Positions 15,101 to 30,100 of a stretch of 64,000 nucleotides of DNA are shown in pieces. Below the pieces are notes generated by a model. The model was not told the DNA's origin. It ran no database searches and saw only the letters and a program-made list of their open reading frames with translations. This stretch comes from Owenia fusiformis (lineage: Eukaryota > Annelida > Polychaeta > Sabellida > Oweniidae). The stretch is from positions 17,319,915 through 17,383,914 of the forward strand of contig CAIIXF020000001.1 in the NCBI GenBank assembly GCA_903813345.2, read 5' to 3'. Within the stretch, counting starts at the first letter, position 1; every line of letters begins with the position of its first letter. A program made the translations under genes and the position numbers.

Positions 15101-18100
15101 TAACCTAGTATGCCCTGATTGGCTCTGATTGAACTTGATACCCACAATTGGTTCCTTAATAACACTAAGTGATTCCTCAGTTTGCTTAGTGATGCTTTAA
15201 TAATCCCTATTGGTTTCTAAATCTGCCCTAGTACTCCCTAATATGCCTTGCTGGTGCTTTGATAGCCACAATTGGTACTTTAATATCCATTAGTGATTGC
15301 CAAAGATGCCCTTGTTGTGCTTTTGTCACCCACATTGGTTCCATGTAGCCTCTAGCGATTCCCTAGTATACCCAGGAAGTGTTTAAATTCATAGCTCTTG
15401 GAGACCCCTAGTATGCCTTGTGGTGCTGCAGTATTCCTTCATGGTTTCCTAGATACCCTGATTGGTTCAATGGGCTTTCTCTTGAAAGCTCATGATGGTT
15501 CCAAGTAGGTCATCATGGTGTTCTGTTAGCCCCTAAAGAGCACTACAATGCATATTAGGAAGCACTAATGGGTATTTAGAAACTAATTAAAGCTCTCTGG
15601 GTATACTAAGGAATTGATAAGGGATATAATGAAACACATATGAGGTATTATGGCACAACCAGTGCATATTATGATAGCACTAAGGCTATAAAATAACCAA
15701 AGAACCAAAAAAGGATATTAATTTAAAGCACTCTTTCAGTCTTTAGCTTACTAGGGGTTCAGTTAAGACTATTGAAAAACCAACTAGGGATATGGTATGT
15801 GTAATATTTTTGTATTGTGCTGACCTTATTGACAGGGTTGTGCTGGCACAATTCGTGCAACACAACCAATAAATACCTTTCTTTGTTTATGGAGAAATAT
15901 TAATGCATGTACACTTTAACAAATATATATATTATTTCTCGTCTTCCTGACCAATAGATACAAAGATACAACATACGAAGAAAAATACTTTCTGCTGGTT
16001 GTGTTATGATGATTCTTCGAAAAAACATACATGCAGTATCACAGTGACATCAGATTAATAAGTTCATGCATTACTTACAACACTTTCTAAAAGCTTGATT
16101 AGATGGTAATTACAGTTACCACTTCCCTTGCACTTACAAAACATGCAACAATTAATTTTGTTCAGTTCACATAATCTGTTTTGTACCACACTTACTATAA
16201 TAAATTAGATGGAAGTAGAAATAATCTTGATTTGCGCCATTAAAAATTCAGTCAAAGTGATATCATATTTGAAATCTACATGTAAAATTGCATCTAGGAA
16301 TGTGTTTTTGCAACTTTGAAAATTTAATTTTCTTTGAAAATGCAATTTCTAGGTCGAAGAGATTCTCCATAGACCCCATGTTAATAAAATCACAAGAAGT
16401 GAAATATCTTTGCTTGTATTGGACAGATATAATTTTCTTTTACTGGGCATATTTTTTAATTTGTACTGTATATAACTGTCAGATACATAAGGTGATATGA
16501 AAATTGAAACACTAAAGCTGATGAATATTCAAGTTTAGGGGAACTTTCTAATACCCTGCCATGTTCGGCCCCGAATTAGCCTCCTGGCGGTGAAACTGGT
16601 AACTGCCTATTCGCATCTGGTGTATTACATTGTAAAATCAGATCATCAGGTGATATACAGAATATCCTTTGTATCAAGATCATTTTCAAGAACGAAGCCA
16701 TATTTCAATGGGTCAAGCTGAGTATTTGATAAAGTCAGATACCGTTGTCATAAATGGCGGACATAACTGTCGCTTCAACTCTTTAATCACTTGGTCCTCG
16801 TTTCTCATGGGATTTTATCATCACTAATTCTGTGCATGTATTAAGCTCATGTGATGATGTATTATATGAAATCCAAATTTCTATCAAATGGGGTCGTGAA
16901 TCGCCACAATATATCGTCTTCGATATCGTCAATGACAACAGAATCTGAATTTGAGATAATTTACAAAGACAACAGCATATGGTAAATTATTTATTTATTT
17001 AGGAGCAAAGGTTAACTATTAAGTCTCCCACACACACAAGTCTTCAAATTCAAGGATATTTTCAAGCCTAAATCTTGAACGAAACATAAGTTACAGTGAG
17101 TTATAGAAGCTATAGTATATGTATCCCTATATAAGGGGTGTTTTAAGAGGTAAATCAATAATTTCTGCTTAAATTTTTTATTATTATTTATTTTAAGTGA
17201 ACTACAGTCATCTATATTGGTCTAAAATGAAAGAAAAGTATTAATACTATGCATGGGTATAAGGTGTGGAAAGTAAATTAAAAAGTATAGATGATGGTTT
17301 ATCTGAAAGTAATACAAATCCAAATTATATGGAAATACGTTTTATTTTTTTTCTCAAAAAGTTATAAAGCTATGAACATAGGGTTACTGCAGTCTCTCAA
17401 CATCATAATTGTACATATTCAGGAATATTTTTAAGCCCAAATCCTGAATAACACAAAAGTTACGGAAGTTAACTTAAGTATCCCCTTTAAAATAGGGGGC
17501 GTTTTAAGGGGTTAATCAACTATTTCTCCATAAATTATGATTTTAACACATTGAAAAAATTTTTAATGCATAATTTAATGTACCATTGATCAATTTAAGC
17601 TATCTGAGATGTCTTTATGTTTCAATTATGAAAATAATAATTAGTTTTAAGTTTGGGGGTGAATTGTAGGGGGCGCCACCTATAGGACCATTTTTCACAT
17701 TCGTTGCCGGGGCTAGGACAGAGAACCCAAGCTCAAAATAAACCCAAAACCTTGCTCTACATGAATCCAGTGAGAAACTTAGGGGACAAACTTATTTTTT
17801 TAAATTTGCTCAGCTGCTGACCTAATATAGAAATGACGTTCATCTTTTATTCTTTTAATAAACTTGACTTTTTACGTATCCTGAATAAACAACCATTGCG
17901 TATTAATTACACAATTGAGACTTTAAGCTATGCATATGAAATCGGTACGTCGACCTGTACGCACAAGTTGCACTATACAAATGCATGTAGGTTTCTCACA
18001 TACATTACTGTATTTATTCATTGGTTTTGCGTCCACGGTTCCGTTGTGAAAAATATCGCTAACTTAACCTCTCGATTATTTCCGACCCAAAATGTAAGTA

Positions 18101-21100
18101 AACCCATTTGATGTGCATTATAGGGAATTTACGTACAAAGTAATCTACACAGTGACTGTAGAACAAGAGGTGGTCAATCCAACATTTATTGTCGCCATTA
18201 CTGAAGAAAAATTGGTGGAGATTTTATCGAGTGTCAAAGTGTCATCTAAACTTGACATAACGTATGCCGAAACCATTACAACAAAGGAAATAGTTGATGC
18301 TAGCACTATTGTTGAAGGGAGCACTGTCTTTATTTCAAAGCAAGAAATTGCAGTAGAGAAGTATGCAGCATTCGAAACAATCCTGAAAAAATCTATATCA
18401 GAGCAATTAATCGGTAGGATACATGCAAACATTTCTTTTGTTTACCGTTTAACGGAAGTGAAAATAGTATTACATGTGCACAAGCTTAGTCGGCACTGTC
18501 TGCAATAATGGTATTTTGTGTTCACTCTGTCAAATGTCTATTAATAACTCGGGATTATGACTTCTGATTCAGGATTTCAATTGAACCTATACTATTTCAA
18601 GTGATAATATAATGTTAAATGTTTAATTGAATTATATTTCAACCGTTGTAATTACAATATATATGTTTGATGTTAAACACTCTTTTGTTACCCATCCCAG
18701 CGTATCCAGACATGTCCTTTACTTTTATTGGGAAGGAAGAAGTTGTTCATAAGACTACTGGGTAAGTTGTCAACCTACCAAGCTTTTTAATTGATAGAGC
18801 CGATTTAAGGGTATATAGTTGAAATAATGGTCGCAGTTTTACAGTTCATTATGCTTTGCTCGCGGTAATCCTGGTCGTGACTTTATTGCAAACATACCAA
18901 GAAATCCGATCATGCTTTGATTTAAACTTTATAGCCAGTATGTTTTAAAAGTGGATGTTCAAGTTTACTTCAATAAGTTCCATATTTGGTCAGATAGGTC
19001 ATGGTATTTTCGAGATTTTAAATAAGATCGCAAGGAAGCAGAGATCATTGGTAGAGGTTCCTTACAAATCCTTTGCAACTTCTACTTTAAATTTTAACAA
19101 ATAAACTTAAATGCATAATACAGAAACCTAAATTCCTTAATACTGAACATATATATTACACGATAAACATTTACACATTTCAGGAAGACATTTTGGAAGA
19201 TTTATACAAGTTCCGCAGTGGACAATCAGATTATAGATGGAAGAACAATTGCAGACCTTAACCTTAATGGTACAAAAGTGAGACAAAAGCTAAATGATGC
19301 TCGGATATCCAGTCCCGACGGCTCAGTGTACGAGATTGTTGTAAGGCCGCAATACGATACTTATATTGAAACAAGAAGTGTTTTCTCCAGTGTTCTCAAC
19401 ATTGCTGTCACTATTGAGGATAAGACTGAATTTGAGGCCGTTTTGAAAGAATACTGGATGACAAAGCTTACTTCAGGTAAATCATGTCACAATTCAGTTA
19501 AACTGCCAGAAACGGCATATCGATTATATCTATCATTATTGTTTATCACAATTTGGCGACAATTACTGATGTGTAGATATGCAAGATTCTATTTGCAGAT
19601 TTTATATTATTTTTATGTTAGGTTCTGTTTGCAGATTGTGCATTTTTGTTATGTTAGATTCAGTTTGCAGACTTTACATTTGTAGTTATGCAAGATTCTG
19701 TTGACAGCTTATCTCATGTAAAATTCCGTTTGTAGATTATATATTATATTTCAGTAATATCTAGTACTTTGGCTGTCTCAATAGTGAGGTCACAGGAGGT
19801 CATCACCGAGGAAGGGTAAGTTTAAGCCAACATTTACTCTAAAGCAATTAAGAAGAGAAAAGGAGGTTCACACAAATGACATTTTGACACATTTTAATGG
19901 TATTAAGATCGCTCCATTGCGACTATTGTATTCAGGTATATACTTTTTGTGGAAACAAGCTTAAAATGATAATATTTTGTACGACCTTAGGAATGTCGCC
20001 TGGAGTATAGACTACACTCTTACCGATGATACCCAGTTACTTGAGTCTGTTAGGTTCACCTTTGTTGATACTACAACACTCACTGTTAAATTAGAAGCAA
20101 CCTTCGGAGAGAAATATAAGGTCCTGGATATTGACAAAGCTACAGTAGTGAAGTATGAGACATGTTCCTCTGTCTACACGTCTGTTGTCGTATCAGAGAA
20201 GGATGTCGTGGACTTCCAGGATTCAATTAAGTTCGTTCTTCTGGAGGAGAATCAAGGTATTGTTAGTGCTTGTAAAATCTATGATTTGAATAAGCTTAAA
20301 TTCCCTTCCCGATGTTCATATAGAGGAGAATTGTACGTTGCACTCGATATCATTTTATCAATCTATAAATATTGAAAATGGCATTTAATTTTGACTTGTG
20401 ATGTTTTGATATTTGCAGTTCTGAAAACGAAAATTGTGAAAGTGAAGATCTTACTACAGGAGGAGGTGATAGTAGCAGGGTGAGCTTCTTTACTATATTA
20501 TATTTTGTATGTGTATGTTATTCCCTTTTCATTAAACTATAGCGCAAAAATAAAGCATGTGTACATCCATAGTTTAGTACTTAATAATGTGTGTTATAGT
20601 TTATACCTGAACTGCCGCAGAATAAGGACAAGTAGATTATGAAATAAAATTGTCACACCCTTACATGTAATTAATTTAAGTGAAAATCATTTTAGTAAAA
20701 TTGTGAACAAGATATCATACAGCGTGACAGTGAATAAAGTTGTCAAATCGTCATCCGTGCTGATCTCCGTCGACACTGACAAGCTCACCAAGGAGATAAA
20801 AAGCATAGAGGGTCCCAAAGGCGTATACGAACTCATTGTGGTCAGTAAAACGGACAAAGTTGTACGATACACACAGACGATGTCCTTGATTTCCGAATTA
20901 AAGGTTGCAGAGGAAGATTTTCAGTCATTTGCCTTTAATCTGACCGAATCTTGGAACGAACAACTTGTTTGTAAGTGCATTCCATTTATTATAGGTTTTT
21001 AAGTATAGTTTGTTATAAGAGTAATCAATAATTGAAATTCAATAAATTAAAAATAACAACTTATGGAGTATAGGCAGTATTTGTATTTGCCAAGTTCTAT

Positions 21101-24100
21101 TATTTAGTTGTTTTTGTTCAGTATATTATGCCAGATACGTTATCTTGTTACCCTTCATACAAAATAAAGTAATTGTATTGTGTACATGTATAATAATTTG
21201 TGCTTATTCTTTCAGCTAAATCTATTTCTCTCAGAGTCATTATTTCGGTTGTTTATCAAGAGGAAGTTGTTGTTGATGGGTAAGAAAACAATTGGTGTAT
21301 TATTACAATTTATTAGTGTATGAACCTCAAAAGGCAAATTTAAATACACTTAAAATCAGTTAATAGATTAGTAAAACAAAACTGTAATATTTATAGGATA
21401 TCCTATGATTTTGAGGAATATCATTTTTATCTACGAGGTGATTGATATCTGCACGAGAGAGCGAAGCGAACGAGTGCATATATCAATATCACCGAGTAGA
21501 TTAAAATGATATTCTGAAAAAATCATAGGATGTTCTTATTATCCTACACTTACAAGGAGTGTACTAAATGCATAATATCATTGCAAAATGAATTCCATGC
21601 CAAATAGAGTCAATTTGGCGGGAAATCAACAAGCGGAGTATATCGTCACAATATCCTCCGCATATTGGTGTTTCCGGAGTATATCGTCACGATATCCTCC
21701 GCCCGGAGTATATCGTTACGATATCCTCCGGATATTCATTTTGCCAATAAATATCAAATTTATTTTTTAATGTTATTATATATTTAGTACACTAAGTGTA
21801 GGATAATTTATCATAACCTTGTAGAAAATTTGCCTTCAAGCTGTGTTACACAGTATCATCTGGTGACGATGACAATGATATCATCACTCCCATCGTGTTA
21901 CCATCCCTGTCTGTATCAGTGTTCAAACTGGCTATCATTGCTCAGAATGGTGTGTCCTACACACTGATAGATGTGACTAGTAAAACTGTGGTCAGGACCA
22001 AGCAAACATATGGAATATACATGAAGACCACTGTACTTACAACTGATGTTACTGCTGTAGAGATTGCCATGGTTGAACTTGTATCTACGACAGTGCGTAA
22101 GTACATCAATGCAATACGCCTTAGTGGCAGAAGCACATTTCCAAAGAACAAGTCATTGTTTTGGATATAATGGGTTAGTGTTTGGCTAGTTGTGTTCTTC
22201 GATGTTCTAGTCACTGTTTTGTAATAATCTTATCTTTAACACTTTGACTCTTTTGACAGCTTTGGTGTTTGGGAAAATGTTTGAACAATATGTTTTTCGT
22301 ACTTTTTCAGTTATTTCTAGAAGCAAGCTTGAGGTTAAATACATTGCAACTCAAGAATATGTGCAGGTTTCAGGGTAAGCTTTTTAGTTAAATCTAAAGT
22401 CACATAATACTGAGTAAAATAACATTAGAACATTCGATGCATAATCATTCAAGTTGTGTGCATTTAAGATGTTTTATTTGTCCCATATTTGTTACAACGG
22501 AAATATTATAGTGATATGTAATTTCGTCAGATGTTTATTTCATTTTACAGAGAGACTGTATACAAGGTCCTGTTCTCAATAAAGACACTGAGCACCATTG
22601 TGAATCTTAACAACTATAAAGCTATCAGTGAGGAAGACCTAAAATTCACACTGAATATCGATATAACTTCTAGAGGGATTAAGTATTCTGATCTTCTGGT
22701 TGAGTCAACCTCAATATCAAAGCTTACACGGAAAACTGGACTGTTTAGTTTTGTTTGCACCGAGCTCATAGATGTGGACTCATTGGAAAGGTTCAATACT
22801 GTCATTGTTGAATCTTATTTTGAATCCTATTCAGGTAGGATGTATAACCATCCATAACACTACATTAAATCAATGATTCTAAATAATGATACAAGATATA
22901 TTTAGAATGCATATGATTTATGACAGTTCTATGTTAAAGAAACAAAACAAAATATCTAAAAATACGTGATCTCAATAACTAATCTTGTTCACCTAAAGAA
23001 GTGAATGTATCTATCGTACATTTATCTATCGTATTTATTTATAGCTATAGTAACAACAGTTGTGATTGGGGACATTAAAGCAACGATAACTGGGCAAGAG
23101 CGTGTCTATGTTAATGGGTACGTTATAACATTATAATTCAGAAATATTTCAAGCTATTTCAAATGTAATTTATAGTATAATAACTGAATAATTTGAATTA
23201 ATTCTCTCTTCCAGGAATATATATTACAATGTGCTCTTCAAGATTTCGGTTTCTCAAGTGACATTGGATTCTCGTACATCTATTCGAATTAACCAGCAGA
23301 GTCTGAAGGTGAAGATTGAAACTGCAAACATCACTTCACTTAATGAACTAAAATACGTGGCTGTTATTGTAGACGAAACAACTATTCTGAGAGAATCAAA
23401 TGCTTTCTCGATTATTCTAAAGGATAGAGTAATTGATACAGACTTAGTTGAAATGGAAATTCAGTTGCAGAAATATTACAAGGAAACTCTTGGTTAGTCT
23501 ACAATCCAAGACATTTTCAAACTTTATTTTCTTTTCAAAATGAGGAAAGACTGGTGCGTTAGATATAAACATGGAGTAGATGTCTCTAGTTTCAATTTCT
23601 CAAGCTAATTTTAGTATTATGTGTTGGTAGTCTTATGACTGAGCAGTTTTCTTCTATCACATGTTTAGGTGTAGACTTGGTTTATATTAAACAATCTCGT
23701 TTCAGGTTTGACCATAGATATCAAAATATCTCAGCAAATAGAAGTTGTTACAGAAACAGGGTAAGTTCATGAACAGCAAATGAAGTATCCATATAATTAT
23801 TATGTCACCACCAAAAGTGGTGACATATTGTTATGGTCTCCGTTTTTTTGCGACGGCGGTTGGTGGTTGGCGTCCGGCGGTTGGTGGTTGGCGTCCGGCG
23901 TCTGTAACAATTTCTTACAACTTCCTATAACTTAACAAATACTGTTTAGATTGACTTCAATTTTTTTCTAAATCATCTACATGTTCTCAGAAGTTCAAAT
24001 CTGACTTTAGATTTGACATTTGACCTTCAATGACCTTCTCAAGGTCAAAAAGGTCTTTTTTCAACTTGCTTCAAATTTACTTAATTTTTTTTCAAAATCA

Positions 24101-27100
24101 TCTACATGTTCTCAGAAGTTCAAATCTGACTTTAGATTTGACATTTGACCTTTTTAAGGTCAAAAAGGTCTTTTTTCAACTTGCTTCAAATTTACTTAAT
24201 TTTTTTTTCAAAATCATCTACATGTTCTCAGAAGTTCAAATCTGACTTTACATTTGACATTTGACCTTCAATGACCTTCTCAATGTCAAAAAAAGTCAAA
24301 GAGGTATTTTTTCAACTTGCTTTAAATTGACCAAATTGTTTTAGGTGGTGATATTTTGTCATGTTAATGCCTTGTATATTAATCCAAGTATCTGGACTGT
24401 TGTATTTGCCAGATGAACGTATATCATGGCTGTGGCGAGTATAAGTTATATACCCCCACCCTTGGCCAAAAATCGTCAAATTCAATTTTCACAATTTCGA
24501 GCACTTCTCAAGTTGTCTTGGACCAAAGTTGTAAAATGTCAACCCCCTGGAGTTTTTAGAAAAGTGACCCCCAAAAGCTGGCTACAGGCCTAATGTGCAT
24601 GGTCTTAATGTGCTTCATTTAAACCCAATGATTTATTATATGCCTATTACAGAGAGACGAGATGGAAACTTGTGTACAGTGTTAAAAAAGATACAATAAT
24701 CATGTCATCCATCTACTATACAGAGGTGAACATTAACACATTTAACATACAACTGATGGCCGTGTCATTTACCAGTAAACGTAGTTACACTTGTATCAGC
24801 AAGTTAGATGTAGTTACAGTGTCACGAGACAGTCTCCTCAGTTTCGGAGTCAATGTCGAGGTTGCTATGGAAGACATTGCAAAGTTTGAGACCCTCGTGA
24901 AAACCTCACTTTTGAAACAATCGTGTAAGTACAAATTAACTAGTTTCAATTCATGGACTTCAGTTTTGTTTATTCATTGACCACAATAATTATATTTCCA
25001 TTGCGTTTTTATATACTTATTTAAAAAAATATAAATTATTCTTTCTGAAATAGCATCATGTTAATTCAAGAAATTGTTGCAAGTGTGGCCTTATTTCTTA
25101 ACATATATAACGTAGTGACTTTAGTTTTGATTGATCTACTTTCAGCGTTTAAGAGCTTGAGAGTGACAATCCTGAAGGAGGAGATTGTAGTATCTGTTTC
25201 TAGACGTACACGGATGCTCACTTGTCTTTTTACTGCTCGATCTTCTAGTGCTATCATCAGATCAACCCAGTTGCGAAAGCTTCGAATATCACAAGTTGAA
25301 CTGGATACTGTATTTCAGACTAGAAAATACAAAATACTCGAAATTGAAAAAACCTCCATAAAATTTGAGCAGAAATTCAGTCTTTCGTTTGAATCTAAGA
25401 TTCTAGAGACTGATTTTGATCTGTTCCAAACGAAAATACAATCTTTCTGGAGGTCATATAGAAGTGGTAAGATACCTTTTGTATTGGTTATTTGGTCTTT
25501 AAATGATTAGCATGATATACGAAATCGCAAATGCTTAATTAATACAATGTAGTTGTTGGACGAATAAATTTGAACTAGCACCTATGCAATGGATCAATAA
25601 ATCATTACAATCTTGGTTATGCAAAGTATATTTCTCTTTGATATTGCAGTATACTCCAATGTCAGATGTGTGGTATTTGGCCAGGAAAAACGGATAACAC
25701 TTGGAGGGTGAGTTGTATGCCTTCGAAAATCGCATAATATTATACGTTAAATGACAAATGCATTTGTAACTACCGATTTGCTTTATTTGATTATGTCTAT
25801 GAAATGGTTTTCATTTCAAGTGTAGGTTAAAATGAAGAATAAAAAAGAAACGAAAGAAAAGCTTTGTGTCACCCTTCGTGGATTTATTTTGAAGGATTGT
25901 ATACTTGTATCTTGTTAGTTTAGGTACATTTTTATTTTCTCAGGAAAGTTCGATGGGAGTTGATATATTTCTTGGACGTCGGTGGTGTTTATCTGAATCC
26001 CCGCGCTATCAATATCCCTGATGTCTCTGTGTTCAAGTCCAGTCTTAAAGTCACATCGGCAACAACATCCAAGACGTATGTTGTTGCATCAAACGAGGTA
26101 GCAGTTCAAGTTAACAAGCTAGTGTCGTTTGTTTTGTCAACTAAGATCCAGACGAAAGACATTGCCAAGATCCTAGCTGCATACAAGGAGCTCCTTATCA
26201 AAGAATCCTCAAGTAAGTATCCGTAGGTACAGAAAAGTTGCTATGTGTAGCAAACTAAAGTTAGGATCAGGCCAGACACTGTTCAATAACCTTATACAGT
26301 TGGGAAAAATCTTGAAAACGCCAAAAATGTATCATACAGACAAGGCCAGTGAGTCATATACCCTGTCTATACTATTAGCCTTAGTGCTGTAGGATTAACC
26401 TAGATTAAGGATGTTCCCTGGACGAATTTTAAGTCTCCCGCCAAGGAGGATTGGCTCCCAGAGTGCACCACCGATATTCTGTCCCATATATGGGTATGTC
26501 GTAATACAAAATTCGAATTCAAACAGCCGCCATTTTGTTCACTTCAACATTTAAATCGTGAATTTTGGTCTTATTTCCAAACGAAAAATTCCAAAACTCA
26601 CAAGAAATGATCGAGATATTGGTTCGAATCTTTTGAACTGTTTATTTTGAATTTATAGTCGGTTTTAATTTCAGAAAATAACGACATTTCGACGTTTTCA
26701 TTGTTGGAAAATATCGAGTTTCGATCCTGGGAGCCAATCCTCCTTGGTCTCCCGCGCAGTTTCTGCGCAACGTAACTAGGTCGCAATTACGACTTCCTAT
26801 TTTACTTTTTTTTTATATTTCTAGTTCTAACTGCTGACAGTTTCGATGTGGAGTTTGTCTGTCAACAAGAGATTGTTAAGGGCACTGGGTAAGTTGACCA
26901 AGCTAAACAACTGCCGATTCTTTCAGAATATTCACATATGTTTTTTTATAGAATCCAACTAGAAATGCATGTAGCTTAATTGTTTGTGCTCTCTGTGTAA
27001 TAGATTTATTTGGATCCCAATAAACGATATATAATATCAATACATGTATTTTACTTTCAATGTTTATAGTAAAAACAGAATCATTGTATGGAGAACCCTG

Positions 27101-30100
27101 ATGAATAAATACTTTTACTTGCAGAGAAAGGGCATATAAGATCTTTCTAAAGATCATAAATAAACGTGGTCTTACTATAAACCCCGTGACTGTATCTGAA
27201 ATAACGTTTGCGTCACTACTTACCAAGTTGAAGACTATTGAAATAACGGACAGTACTGAAACATATGGTGCATCTCTGATAACTGTGGAAGAAGAAAAGG
27301 AGTTCCTGAGTGTTGATAATATATTCAGTCTCAAGATTAATCAGAAGATAAGCATCGACGACACTGAAAATATAACAATTGCAATAAAGGAATCTTTGGT
27401 GAAACAATTTGAATGTAAGTTTAATGATTATGAAATGGATAAGTGCTTGAAAGGTAAAAGCAAATTGTAGGTTCTTATTCAAGACTAACGTTACAGAGAC
27501 CAGCTTATCCCAGAATCCATTGCGACACATACCTACTTAAAAATCCGTTAAAATGTTATAGAATTTGTTTTCCTATTTTCAGCAAAATGGACAGGAAAGC
27601 AGGTTGATGTGAAAATTATCAAAGTCGAAGAAGTGGTTGATGGGTTCGGGTGAGTATATGTAAAATCATTTAAATCTATATCACTGTACCATGTGGTACC
27701 ATTCCATATATATTGATTGCCCTTGCATTTTTCAGACAAGTCAGCTATAAGGTGGATTACTCTATAAGTGTTGATGGTAAACTTCAAGTAACAAATGAGA
27801 TAGAATCTATAGATATCTCCATAATTACAACAACCATTGCTACAAAGGATATACGTGGACCAAATGGGGACCTGCTCGTCGTGTCGAAGATAGACGTTGA
27901 TGCAACAAAGACAGTGAAAAAGATTGAAAACTCATTTTCGTTTTTCACAAGCTCAAAAATGTCTTTTGTTGATATTAATGTCATGGAGATAGAGCTTAAG
28001 AAGCATTACGAGAATATTCATGAAGGTAAAATGGTTCACCTTATGCAGTTTATGGCATCTCGATAATCCCAAAGGATATCATGATAAGCAAAATACACTT
28101 TGACCCACGTTTCAGTAGAATCTTTGCAACACAAACTTAAGTGAGTCATTTGTCCATTAGAAACTATTTTATATACTGTAGAATGAAATAATTGTGACAG
28201 AATTTGTGAATTCTTGTTTACATAAATCTTATTATCATTGTATTAATACTTACTTCCAACTCTAGAGCATATACCCAATGTTGATATCATTCATGTTTTG
28301 CACGTCAGCATAATCTTTTTTGTAGGTTCCAAGATCAAGGTAGAAATCAGTCACCAAGAAACAGTCATTGATGAATTTGGGTGAGTATGTTAGCTATGAT
28401 ATATTGAAGTGATATCAAATCGTCATGGACATTACTTGACACCGAACAAGAATGGAAATAATTTTTATAATAATAGTTCTGTGTTATGATGCCCCTTTAT
28501 TAAACATGGTATTTTCACTACATTACAGGAAATCTGTGAACAAGATATTTTACTTTGTGACAAAAGATGATGTGATTATCGACGCATCCATAGATGTTAA
28601 CATAGCAACATCTGTAATAACGAATATTATTAAATCTACCACCTTTCCAAGTGGAACCACCTACATCGTACAAGAAGTCAATATATCAAAATTGATCACA
28701 AAATCAGAGATATTCTCTCTTGTGATATCTGGTAAAATCACAACAGAAATGGAACTGGAAGTGAAGAACGTGATCATTCGGTCAATTATCGAGGCAAATC
28801 CAGGTAAGACCACCATACATTGACCGACATAATCATCAGCCTCAAATTTATGAGTTAAATGTGTGTTCCAACACACTCAAAACCAAAATATAAAACCTGT
28901 GTATCCTCTATTGAGTATACTTAACCGGTTCCTTTATAATTTGATCGTGCCGTTAATATACACTCCTTATAGTGACACAAAGCAGTTTATACTTTCAATA
29001 ACACCATTTAATCTCAAATAAATTGTATATTTATATTGTGACTTATTTTTAGAGTTACTTGGGAAAAACAATGAGATCACCATCGATTTTATCTCTCAGA
29101 CTGATGTACAGATTGGACGGTATGCATAAATATCAACAATTTTAGCATTTTTATATATAATTATTTACACCGCATATTTACTATCTTGTAACAGTTTAAA
29201 CATCAATGTATTACTTATGCCTTAGAATTGTACTGTTCTGTATCAAATCAGAGATGTATTGAATGACGTCAAATGTATTACAGGGAAATTGGCAACAAGC
29301 TTAGCTTCACATGGTCTCTAAGTGGAACCAGAGTTGACATATCATCCTACAAAGCCATCAGTACATCCTTCTTCCGTCAGCTTCTCTCTACTACTGATTC
29401 CATTAACATAGTAGGGATTGACGTAAAAATATCCGATGTTGTAGATTTGTCCATGCGTTATCAGTTATTTATTAAACAAAAAATTGACATTTCTCACCAT
29501 AGTAAATTCATCAAGGGTTTCACTGATACTTGGAAGGAATACATCAAAACTCAATCAGGTAAGGTCATCCATTTTATATAGGAAAATGACATTACTAAGT
29601 ATATGTATTAATAAGTAAGTACTGTATTATGTTTTCATCAAACCACGTGTAATAGACGGCGGAATTTTGATGATAAAATGTAAAGCATCATGCATATGGA
29701 TGTGTAAGATATTGGCACAAATTACTCACTGTATAACTCATATCATTTGATGTATATTTATTTCAGTAATTGCAAATACCATCTCCTCTATCAACATAGA
29801 TGTTTATTTCACTGAGAACCCGTTCTTCAATATAGATGGGTATGTATAACATGGTATTTAGAATCCACCCGAGAGGAACTCATTTTACACGAATAGTAAT
29901 GTTTTAGGGGGAGGGGTATATGAAACCTAATAAGTCCAGCTGGATCATTTTGCAATATTTAGGTAATCGTACGCATTGATGCATGTCTTGACATAGTTGT
30001 ACATGTTACGACTCAATAATAAGCATCCGCCTAATTTAATTTGTATTTTCAGAGAAACATGTTGGGAAGTATACTTCTTTGTCTATATTGACGATAAGCT

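Larger units (their letters stand above)
12077..17822. mobile_element. 5.7-kb element with ~700-800 bp terminal inverted repeats, probable TA target duplication
   Basis: The left end reads ggtcagcagctgagcaaatt from 12077; the right end (to 17822) is its reverse complement. Both ends are flanked by TA (12075-12076 and 17823-17824). The inverted arms run roughly 12077-12793 and 17024-17822 with only scattered differences. No transposase was seen, so it is non-autonomous or has been filled by other insertions. A TA duplication fits the Tc1/mariner group of families; that assignment is inference. Confidence 0.75.
11850..18123. other. 6.3-kb intron, no gene seen, filled with nested repeat elements
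   Basis: No exon of the domain family and no convincing transposase or polymerase frame was seen on either strand. It contains the long-inverted-repeat element at 12077-17822, listed separately with its internal MITEs and satellite. It is about ten times longer than the other introns, the extra length being the insertion. Confidence 0.75.

Noticed and set aside
24030-24245. 71-codon plus-strand open frame
   Set aside because: It reads the tandem copies of an interspersed repeat; the protein is the same phrase twice.
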